From NCBI GenBank assembly GCA_018524345.1, contig JADQAZ010000001.1, positions 372,001 through 436,000 of the forward strand: 64,000 nucleotides of DNA. Reading direction: 5' to 3'. Below are positions 57,913-64,000 of this stretch, piece by piece. The stretch's first letter is position 1. Each line of letters opens with the position of its first letter. The position numbers were made by a program, and so were the translations under genes. The stretch comes from Harenicola maris (GTDB taxonomy: Bacteria > Pseudomonadota > Alphaproteobacteria > Rhodobacterales > Rhodobacteraceae). The notes under the pieces are model-generated. The model did no database searches and was not told the origin of the DNA. It saw only the letters and a program-made list of their open reading frames with translations.

Positions 57913-59124
57913 CTATGCATCAGCGAGCTGATGCAATTGCCCGTGGCGCGCGAAGGCCCAGAGCAGCGCGGCTGCGCCTGCGGGCAGCAGCAGCCCGAGG
58001 CTCATCGGCAGGGCGGTGCTGGTGCCCGCGAGGGCGACGCCGCTGGAGACCGCGAAGGCGAGGCCGAATTGCACCGCGCCCAGCAGGGCGGAGCCGATGC
58101 CGGCTTTGCCGCGGGTTTCGGCCATGGTGACCGACATGGCATTGGCCGAGAGCATCCCCACCATGCCGATGGTGACCCAGAGGGGCGCCGCGAAGACCCA
58201 GATCGACTGGGTGCCCGAGACCGCCACCACCAGCAGCGCCGATGCGACAAAGGCGGGCAGGCCGCGGTTCAGGATCTGTTCGGGGCTATAGTGATTCAGC
58301 AGGGCGGAGTTGATCTGGCCGAACATGACGAGGGCGGCGGCGATCAGGGCGAAGACAATGCCGTAGGACAGGGCGCTGAGCCCGAAGACGCCTTGGAACA
58401 CCCCCGAGGAGCCGGTGATAAAGGCGAACATGCCGCCTTGGATTAGGCCGGTGACCACGGCGGGGATCAGGAAGCCGCGGTGGCGCAGGAGCAGGCCTGC
58501 GGTGCTGGCCCCTTCGCGGAAGGGGCGTTTGCTGCGGCTTTCGGCGGGCAGGGTTTCGGGGACCAGCCTGTAGGAGAGGATCAGCGCCGCGAAGGCGATG
58601 AGTGCCATGGTGACAAAGATCGATTCCCAGCCGAATCGGCCCAGCAGCAGGCTGCCGAGGGTGGGGGAGATGATCGGGCCGATGGTGAGCAGCATGACGA
58701 GGACGGTCATGGCCTTGGCCGCGCGTTTGCCGGTGTAGATGTCGTTCACGATGGTGCGGCCCACGACCATGCCTGCGCTGGCGCCGATGGCTTGGACAAA
58801 GCGCAGGGCGTCGAAGAGGATGATGTTTTGCACCATGGGCAGGGCGACGGAGGTGGCGCAGAACAGGGCGGTGCCTGCGAGGAGCGGCCCTTTGCGGCCG
58901 TAGCCCTCGATCAGGGGGCCGATCAGCAGCTGGCCGACGCAGAGGCCGAGGAAGAACAGGGAGAGGGAGAGCTCTGTCGCCGCGTGGCTGGCGTTCATCG
59001 CGCGGGCGAGGTCGCCCATGGCGGAGAGATACATATCCGTTGCCAGAGGCGGCATCAGGGACAAGAGCCCAAGCACGGCGGTGAGCACGGCCATGCGTTT
59101 GGGGGAAAAACTGGGGGCAGCCAT
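57913..59124 (-). CDS. MFS multidrug efflux transporter (Bcr/CflA type)
   Basis: A 403-residue transporter with 12 predicted helices. The first loop motif GQLLIGPLIEGYGRKGPLLAG (about residues 64-84) and the PPLATDMYLSAMG in helix 1 (near residues 25-37) mark the Bcr/CflA drug-resistance group. The likely start ATG gives MAAPSFSPKRMAVL; the longer frame runs into the operator region. The divergent TetR gene across 152 bases is the expected repressor. Confidence 0.87.
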   Translation of the reverse strand: MAAPSFSPKRMAVLTAVLGLLSLMPPLATDMYLSAMGDLARAMNASHAATELSLSLFFLGLCVGQLLIGPLIEGYGRKGPLLAGTALFCATSVALPMVQNIILFDALRFVQAIGASAGMVVGRTIVNDIYTGKRAAKAMTVLVMLLTIGPIISPTLGSLLLGRFGWESIFVTMALIAFAALILSYRLVPETLPAESRSKRPFREGASTAGLLLRHRGFLIPAVVTGLIQGGMFAFITGSSGVFQGVFGLSALSYGIVFALIAAALVMFGQINSALLNHYSPEQILNRGLPAFVASALLVVAVSGTQSIWVFAAPLWVTIGMVGMLSANAMSVTMAETRGKAGIGSALLGAVQFGLAFAVSSGVALAGTSTALPMSLGLLLPAGAAALLWAFARHGQLHQLADA

Positions 59125-59212
59125 AGGGGGGCCTTTCTGAGTGGGATGTGAGTGGAGGGCGCACCGCCGGGGGGGAGTGACAGCGGGGCGCCCTTGGGGG
59201 TGGGATACATTA

Positions 59213-59228
59213 TTGGACATGAGTCTAA
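59213..59228. promoter_or_regulatory. Palindrome in the MFS/TetR divergent gap
   Basis: TTGGAC-ATGA-GTCTAA has five of six matched pairs and is the best symmetric site in the gap; TTGGAC or TTAGAC could also be the -35 box of either gene. It is a candidate operator for the TetR regulator. Confidence 0.5.
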
Positions 59229-59276
59229 AAATCACATAGACGTGAGGGTGCAGGAGGCAGGAGGAGGAGAATTGCC

Positions 59277-59864
59277 ATGAGCGAGAGGACAGAAAAGCGC
59301 ACAAGCGGGCGGCCGCACGACCCCGAAGCGGCGGGGGCGGTGAAGGCCGCGGCGGTGCAGCTGGTGCGTGAGCGGGGCTATGCCAAGGTGTCTATTGCCG
59401 CGATTGCGGCGCAGGCGGGGGTGGCGCGGCAGACGGTGTATAACCGTTGGCCGAGCAAGGCGGATTTGATGCTGGAGGCGGTGTTTGAGGAGGCATGGAC
59501 CCTGACGGCGGAGCCGAAGCCGGAGGATGGCTCAGGTGCGGCGGCGCAGTTGGAGGCCTTTCTGGTTCAGGTCTTTGCCCATTTGACGCGGAACATGGAC
59601 CCTGTGCGGGCGCTGATTGCGGCGGCGCAGGAGGATGCGGCCTTTGGGGCGGTGTTCCGGGACAAGTTCGTGGCGCCGCGTGAGCGGGTTGTGACGGCTC
59701 TGTTGGAGCGGGCGCAGGCGCGCGGGGAGCTTGGGGCGGAGCGCGATGCGGCGATGCTCTCTGCCTTTGTGCACGGGGCGTTTTGGTACCGGATGTTGAA
59801 CGGGCGGCGCCTGGATGCGGCATTGGCGCGGGCGATTGTGGCGGAGGTCTTTGCCGCGGGGTAG
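59277..59864 (+). CDS. TetR-family repressor of the MFS pump
   Basis: A 195-residue TetR regulator. The DNA-binding domain is AAAVQLVRERGYAKVSIAAIAAQAGVARQTVYNRWPSKADLMLEAV (about residues 24-68), followed by a TetR_C ligand domain with EDAAFGAVFRDKFVAPRERVV. A strong GGAGGAG ribosome site precedes the ATG. By position it should control the divergent pump gene and itself; ligand not known. Confidence 0.88.
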   Translation: MSERTEKRTSGRPHDPEAAGAVKAAAVQLVRERGYAKVSIAAIAAQAGVARQTVYNRWPSKADLMLEAVFEEAWTLTAEPKPEDGSGAAAQLEAFLVQVFAHLTRNMDPVRALIAAAQEDAAFGAVFRDKFVAPRERVVTALLERAQARGELGAERDAAMLSAFVHGAFWYRMLNGRRLDAALARAIVAEVFAAG

Positions 59865-59911
59865 GCGGGCCTGTGGGAACGGGGGGCGCCCATGCGGGGC
59901 CTTTGCGCCAT

Positions 59912-59941
59912 AAAAAAGGGCCGGTCCGAAGACCAGCCCTT
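59912..59941 (-). terminator. Terminator after the Bax-inhibitor-1 gene
   Basis: On the minus strand, AAGGGC-x-GGTC pairs with its complement around a four-base loop with one mismatched pair, followed by a run of six T's. It lies 23 bases past the YccA-like stop. Confidence 0.75.
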
Positions 59942-59964
59942 GTTGTTTGGTATGCTTCGCGAGG

Positions 59965-60705
59965 TTACTCTCGGTTGCCCAGAAGCGAGAGCAGCATCAT
60001 GAACATGTTGATAAAGTTGATATAGAGGTTCAGGGCCCCCATGATCGCGGACTTTGACAACCATTCCTGATCGCCGTGCGCTGCGTGGGCGATATAGGTG
60101 TTTTTGATGTTCTGTGTGTCATAGGCGGTGAGGCCTGCGAAGATCAGCACACCGAGGATCGAGACCGCGAACATGATCGCAGGGGAGCCGAGCCAGATGT
60201 TGATGACGGATGCCACCAGAAGGCCGATCACACCCATGATCAGGAAGCTGCCCCAGCCGGAGATGTCCTTTTTCGTGGTGTAGCCCCAGAGGGACAGGCC
60301 CGCGAAGGCGATCGATGTGGTCAGGAAGACCTGAGCGATCGACATGTCGGTGTAGGCGGCAAAGATCCAGGAGATCGAGGCGCCCATCAGGGCGGCGAAG
60401 GCGTAGAAGAACAGCTGTGCCGCAGCGGCCGACAGGCGGTTGATCGCCGCGCCGAAGAGGAACACCATGGCCAGAGGCGCAAACATCACCACCCAGCCGA
60501 GGCCATTGGGCCGCAGGGTGATCGGGTCGCGCAGGTAGGAAAGAAGTTCCGGCGAGGAGCCGATGCCCCATGCCACAGCAAAAGTAATCAGCATGCCCAC
60601 GGACATTGTGCCGTATACTTTGCTCATATGGGCGCGAAGCCCGGCGTCGATCTGCGCGGCACCGGCATGAGCGCCAGCGGTGCGGATCGTTTGATAGTCA
60701 GCCAT
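59965..60705 (-). CDS. Bax inhibitor-1 / YccA-family membrane protein
   Basis: A 246-residue protein with seven predicted helices and a short polar N-terminus, of the BI-1 (YccA/YbhL/UPF0005) family. Eukaryotic relatives leak calcium and limit cell death; E. coli YccA modulates FtsH protease. Conserved aspartates near the end (GLTAYDTQNIKNTY) are typical. GGAGG precedes the chosen ATG; a longer frame adds seven residues. Confidence 0.88.
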   Translation of the reverse strand: MADYQTIRTAGAHAGAAQIDAGLRAHMSKVYGTMSVGMLITFAVAWGIGSSPELLSYLRDPITLRPNGLGWVVMFAPLAMVFLFGAAINRLSAAAAQLFFYAFAALMGASISWIFAAYTDMSIAQVFLTTSIAFAGLSLWGYTTKKDISGWGSFLIMGVIGLLVASVINIWLGSPAIMFAVSILGVLIFAGLTAYDTQNIKNTYIAHAAHGDQEWLSKSAIMGALNLYINFINMFMMLLSLLGNRE

Positions 60706-60889
60706 CGATACCTCCATCAGGTTCACGAAAACCCCCCGGCACGCAGCCGTGGGAACTTACGTTCAATATTGGCTGCATCGCGTGGCTTTTCAAGGGCGCA
60801 GAGGGGGGGATGGCGGCCTTTGCGCAAAAAATATCACCTTCCGGGGGACAATCCGCCGGAAAGTGATTTTTTGTGCATGGGCCTTGGGG

Positions 60890-61108
60890 TTAGCTCCAGT
60901 GGCGCGGGGCGTCCCAGAGGGGGCGCTGGGCCTCTTTGCGGGCCTCGGCGGGGGAGATGCCGATGTCCTCTAGGCTGTGCAGGTCAAGCGCCTTGAGGGT
61001 TTGGCGTGTCTGGTAGACGCGGAACCAATGGGCGATCGTGGCAAGGACCGAACGGCGCTTTGGCGCTGCGGTGTAGGTGCAGGCGGTGTTTGAGCTGACG
61101 TTTGACAT
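60890..61108 (-). CDS. DUF1127 small protein
   Basis: A 72-residue protein with the DUF1127 motif (WFRVYQTRQTLKALDLHSLEDIGISPAEARKEA, about residues 29-62) and a basic N-terminal region. DUF1127 proteins in alphaproteobacteria are small, arginine-rich and often linked with RNA or phosphate metabolism. Of two near ATGs the second has the right distance from AAAGGA. It is divergent from a LysR gene, an arrangement seen often in Rhodobacterales. Confidence 0.85.
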   Translation of the reverse strand: MSNVSSNTACTYTAAPKRRSVLATIAHWFRVYQTRQTLKALDLHSLEDIGISPAEARKEAQRPLWDAPRHWS

Positions 61109-61175
61109 GGTCATATCCTTTCCAGATTTTGATGGTTCGTTTGCGTATCATCACGTTTCTTGACTTATTTGCCCC

Positions 61176-61200
61176 ATTCGAGTTCATTAGTGAAACGAAT
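61176..61200. promoter_or_regulatory. LysR-type operator between DUF1127 and LysR genes
   Basis: ATTCG (61176-61180) and its complement CGAAT (61196-61200) flank an inner TTCA-TTAG-TGAA (61183-61194). Such nested symmetry with T-N11-A spacing is usual for LysR sites. It ends 31 bases before the LysR start. Confidence 0.55.
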
Positions 61201-61231
61201 GATATTGATCGAAGTCATCAAGGGGCGTGAT

Positions 61232-62131
61232 ATGAGGCGAAATCTGGATACGACGGCCCTGCGGGCCTTTGTGACGGTGGCGGAGACCGGCGGTGTGACC
61301 AAGGCGGCGGGATCGCTGAACCTGACGCAATCGGCGGTGTCGATGCAGATCAAGCGCCTTGAGGAGGCGCTGTCTTTGGACCTGATCGAGCGGGCGGGGC
61401 GGGGGATTGCCCTGACGCCCTCGGGCGAGCAGCTCTTGGCCTATGCGCGGCGGATCATTGCCCTGAACGACGAGGCCGTGGGGCGTTTGACCGCCGATGA
61501 GTTCGAGGGGGTGATCACCCTTGGGGTGCCCCATGACATTGTGACGCCGTTTATTCCGCGGGTGCTGAAACGCTTTGCTGCCGCCTATCCGCGGATGGAG
61601 CTGCATCTGACGGGGTCCTATACCGTCAACCTGCTGGATCAATACGCGCGGGGGGAGGTGGATATCATCCTGACCACCGAGCTGACGCCCGGGCCGGGCT
61701 CTGTGACCTTGGCGCAGCCGCAGTTGGTCTGGGTGGGGGCGGTGAACGGCGAGGCTTGGCGGGGGCGGCCCTTGCCCCTTGCCTTTGAGCATAACTGCCT
61801 GTTCCGCCCCGCTGTGCAGCGGCATCTGGACGAGGCGGGGATTGCATGGTCCGCCGCGGTGAAGGCCGAGAACTCGCGCACCGTCGAGGCCACGGTGGCC
61901 GCCGATCTGGCGGTGCATACGATACTCGAGGGCACCAGCGGCTGGGGCATGGAGCCGATCCAGCATGGCGGGGCCCTGCCGGATCTGGAACGGTATAACG
62001 TGAACCTGTATCGCAACCCCGCCCGCAAGGGGCAGGCCTATGATGATCTGGTGGCCTTTCTGACCGAGGCCTATGCCGAGTTTACCCAGCCATTGTCACA
62101 ACGACCTTCCCGGTTGAGCGCCGTGATCTAA
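61232..62131 (+). CDS. LysR-family transcriptional regulator
   Basis: A 299-residue LysR regulator. The N-terminal winged helix reads LRAFVTVAETGGVTKAAGSLNLTQSAVSMQIKRLEEAL (about residues 9-46), and the rest is the periplasmic-binding-like effector domain. An AGGGG ribosome site precedes the chosen ATG; two in-frame ATGs upstream lie within the operator region. The divergent DUF1127 gene is its likely target. Its last 50 bases overlap the convergent quinone-oxidoreductase gene. The effector is unknown. Confidence 0.87.
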   Translation: MRRNLDTTALRAFVTVAETGGVTKAAGSLNLTQSAVSMQIKRLEEALSLDLIERAGRGIALTPSGEQLLAYARRIIALNDEAVGRLTADEFEGVITLGVPHDIVTPFIPRVLKRFAAAYPRMELHLTGSYTVNLLDQYARGEVDIILTTELTPGPGSVTLAQPQLVWVGAVNGEAWRGRPLPLAFEHNCLFRPAVQRHLDEAGIAWSAAVKAENSRTVEATVAADLAVHTILEGTSGWGMEPIQHGGALPDLERYNVNLYRNPARKGQAYDDLVAFLTEAYAEFTQPLSQRPSRLSAVI

Positions 62132-63047
62132 GGAGATCCAGCCCCTCTGCCGCGTTCTCGAGGGGGATGTGGTGGCTGATATGGGGGTGGATTTCGCCCG
62201 CCTCATACATGGAAAGCAGTTCCGTCAGGGAGCGGGTCAGGGGGGCAGCGTCAAAGGCGAGGTAGCCGCCCCAGTAGTAGCCGATGACGCTGATGTTTTT
62301 GACCAGCAGGTGATTGGCTTTGATCTGTGGCACGCCGCCGCCAGCAAAGCCGACCACGATGATGCGGGCCTGTGGTTTGGCGGCGCGGAAGCAGGCGTCG
62401 AAGAGGTCGCCGCCGACCACGTCATAGGCCACGTCGATGCCGCCGAGGGCCTTGAGCTGGCCTTTGATATCCTCGCTTTCGGCGTCGATCAGGTGATGGG
62501 CGCCTGCCTCCTGCGCGACTTTGAGCTTGTCTGCGCCGCGGGCGATGGCGATGACCTTGGCCCCCATTTTCGCGCCCAGTTCCACCGCCGTCAGGCCAAC
62601 GCCGCCAGCGGCCCCTGTGACCACGAGGGTTTCGCCCGGTTGCAGGGCGGCGCGGTGGGTGAGGGCGAGGTGGCTGGTGCCATAGGCGACGATGAAGGCC
62701 GCCGCATGGTCCATCGGCATGGCGTCCGGCATGGGCACGCAGCGGTCGGCCCCGACCACGGCCATTTCCGCCAGACCACCATAGCCCGCAAAGGCCACGA
62801 CCCGTTGGCCGAGGGAGAGATGGGTCACGCCCTCGCCCAAGGCATCCACCGTGCCGGCCATTTCCATGCCGGGGGCAAAGGGCAGGGGCGGGCTTTCCTG
62901 ATAGGTGCCTTTGACCATCAGAAGATCGGCAAAGTTGAGGCCGCAGGCGGCGACGCGCAGGCGGACCTCGCCCGGGGCGGGGGCGGGGGCTGTGGTCTCG
63001 ACCAATGCGGGCGGCGCGCCCAGTTCTTGCAGTTGAAATGCCTTCAT
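62082..63047 (-). CDS. NADPH:quinone oxidoreductase (zinc-free MDR family)
   Basis: A 321-residue medium-chain dehydrogenase of the quinone-oxidoreductase (Qor) branch without the structural zinc cysteines. The N-terminal catalytic domain has GLNFADLLMVKGTY (about residues 36-49), and the NADPH-binding Rossmann motif is GAAGGVGLTAVELGAKMGA (near residue 145). Two-electron reduction of quinones or enones is expected. The gene overlaps the LysR 3' end by 50 bases on the opposite strand. Confidence 0.87.
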   Translation of the reverse strand: MKAFQLQELGAPPALVETTAPAPAPGEVRLRVAACGLNFADLLMVKGTYQESPPLPFAPGMEMAGTVDALGEGVTHLSLGQRVVAFAGYGGLAEMAVVGADRCVPMPDAMPMDHAAAFIVAYGTSHLALTHRAALQPGETLVVTGAAGGVGLTAVELGAKMGAKVIAIARGADKLKVAQEAGAHHLIDAESEDIKGQLKALGGIDVAYDVVGGDLFDACFRAAKPQARIIVVGFAGGGVPQIKANHLLVKNISVIGYYWGGYLAFDAAPLTRSLTELLSMYEAGEIHPHISHHIPLENAAEGLDLLRSRRSTGKVVVTMAG

Positions 63048-63155
63048 GGCGGCTCTCCCTTGATGCTTGTCTCCTTTTGCCTCAGGGGGCGGCGGGCTGC
63101 AAACCTCCAGTTTTAACTAAATTCTGCGAAAAATCTGGCCGGAAGGGCGGAATTG

Positions 63156-63168
63156 AGGTAGTATACCT
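63156..63168 (+). promoter_or_regulatory. Small palindrome before the XRE gene
   Basis: AGGTA-GTA-TACCT is a perfect 13-base inverted repeat 35 bases before the GTG start. It could be an autoregulatory site of this XRE protein. Confidence 0.4.
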
Positions 63169-63202
63169 GTGTGGAGGGCGGATCGCGAATTGGAGAAAAC
63201 CA

Positions 63203-63592
63203 GTGAAGCATCCCGTTGATGTCTATGTTGGAAAGCGCGTTCGGCACCGGCGATGGATGCTGAATATGACGCAGGCGCAGCTGGCTGATAAGGTCGGTAT
63301 CAAGTTCCAGCAGATACAAAAGTATGAAACCGGTGCGAACCGGATCAGTGCCTCTCGGCTGTGGGACATCGGCCAGGGGATGAATGTGCCTGCGGCCTAT
63401 TTCTTTGACGGGTTCGAGGAGGAGAGCCGCGCCGAGGGCGCCGCGCCTGAGGCCAAAGCAGAGGGCGCGCCCAAGGATATTTTGACAGACCGCGAGGCGA
63501 TGCAGCTGATCCGGTCCTATTATGCGATCCCCGAGGGGCAGCGCAAACAGGTGTTTGAATTGGCCCGCGTTCTGGGTCAGACAGGCGGTTAG
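63203..63592 (+). CDS. XRE-family regulator (PraR-like)
   Basis: A 129-residue helix-turn-helix regulator. The Cro/CI domain reads VGKRVRHRRWMLNMTQAQLADKVGIKFQQIQKYETGANRISASRL (about residues 9-53), with QIQKYE in the recognition helix. The C-terminal 60 residues are acidic and helical. The pattern is near to the PraR/SocA-type regulators of alphaproteobacteria. A GTG start is used because GGAG stands seven bases before it; the upstream frame is intergenic. It lies 33 bases before hisN on the same strand. Confidence 0.82.
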   Translation: MKHPVDVYVGKRVRHRRWMLNMTQAQLADKVGIKFQQIQKYETGANRISASRLWDIGQGMNVPAAYFFDGFEEESRAEGAAPEAKAEGAPKDILTDREAMQLIRSYYAIPEGQRKQVFELARVLGQTGG

Positions 63593-63625
63593 GGCCATCA
63601 TGGCCCCGGTTGCAAAGGACGCCTG

Positions 63626-64000
63626 ATGATGCCCGTTTCCCCAGATGACCACGCCGCGCTGCGGGCCTGTGCCCATGCCATGGCCGATGCGGCCCGCGCG
63701 GCGATCTTGCCGCATTTCCGCACCGAGATGCAGGCCGATAACAAGGCCGGGCCGGGGGATTTTGACCCTGTGACCGTGGCCGACCGCGCCGCCGAAGCGG
63801 CGATGCGCGATGTTCTGGCCGAATTGCGGCCGATGGATGCGATTTTGGGGGAGGAATACGGGGAGAGCGCGGGGGAGAGCGGGCTGACATGGGTGCTTGA
63901 TCCGATTGACGGCACCCGAGGGTTTATCAGCGGCACGCCGACATGGGGGGTGCTGGTTTCGTTGAATGATGCGGAGGGGCCGGTGATGGGGCTGATTGAT
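63626..64000 (+). CDS. hisN: Histidinol-phosphatase (inositol-monophosphatase family), partial
   Basis: A 5' part, 125 codons, running off the window. The protein is of the inositol monophosphatase family: the metal motifs are GEEYGE (near residue 75) and DPIDGTRGFISG (near residues 91-102), the latter in the form typical of HisN, which removes phosphate from histidinol phosphate in histidine synthesis. The pattern PVTVADRAAEAAM is also usual. AAAGGA lies before the two adjacent ATGs. General inositol phosphatase is the alternative. Confidence 0.82.
   Translation, partial: MMPVSPDDHAALRACAHAMADAARAAILPHFRTEMQADNKAGPGDFDPVTVADRAAEAAMRDVLAELRPMDAILGEEYGESAGESGLTWVLDPIDGTRGFISGTPTWGVLVSLNDAEGPVMGLID

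Overview
The window is about 64 kb of GC-rich chromosome with dense coding and short intergenic gaps. It most resembles a marine or aquatic Rhodobacterales (Roseobacter-type) alphaproteobacterium. The grounds are a DUF1127 gene divergent from a LysR gene, an MttB-like methyltransferase gene without pyrrolysine, a short second-type GltX, DUF2927/TelA/XpaC/TerC genes, a PraR-like XRE regulator, and an intergenic repeat of the kind common in this order. This placement is inference from gene content. No tRNA, rRNA, insertion sequence, prophage or CRISPR array was seen. One structural RNA, the RNase P RNA (rnpB), is present.

Layout. 0-8 kb: cofactor and translation housekeeping (ribF, a YcgN-like Cys-cluster protein, threonine aldolase, nadE, gltX) plus a secreted protein made of about 19 MORN repeats. 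8-17.8 kb: a probable copper-handling pair (DUF2946-like and YcnI), a MATE pump, an AIG2-like protein, an orphan MttB homologue, gap, a rhodanese, a BisC-type molybdoenzyme and an unknown protein. 17.9-31 kb: one glycogen operon read right to left, glgP-glgB-glgC-glgA-glgX-malQ-pgm. 31.4-36.7 kb: glpR-glpD, a phosphomannomutase/phosphoglucomutase, dtd and a fructokinase-type kinase. A LacI-type palindrome lies upstream of both glgP and the kinase, suggesting a common sugar-responsive repressor encoded elsewhere.

36.8-51.2 kb is the most unusual part. A zinc-ribbon membrane protein is followed by a stress cluster (DUF2254, MscS, PLDc_N peptide, Dps, DUF1328 peptide, DUF883, holin-like, SulP). 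Four promoters in this cluster fit the alphaproteobacterial general-stress sigma (EcfG) pattern GGAAC-N17/18-GTT, and two near-identical terminator hairpins stand side by side. Next come a DM13 protein and a divergent TetR regulator with twin palindromic operators, and then a leftward tellurite/envelope-type array: terC, a 27-residue membrane microprotein, xpaC-like, telA-like, a DUF2927 lipoprotein and an SPFH-GYF protein.

51-64 kb returns to housekeeping: an RNA pseudouridine synthase, tadA, an alkaline-ceramidase-like membrane protein, gatC-gatA, an excalibur lipoprotein, an AmpD-like amidase, rnpB, rpmG, a HIT protein, an MFS pump with a divergent TetR gene, a Bax-inhibitor-1 protein, DUF1127/LysR, a quinone oxidoreductase, an XRE regulator and the 5' part of hisN, cut by the window end. 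Start codons were chosen from ribosome-binding sites, neighbour overlaps and family N-termini, so several are shorter than the longest open frame.
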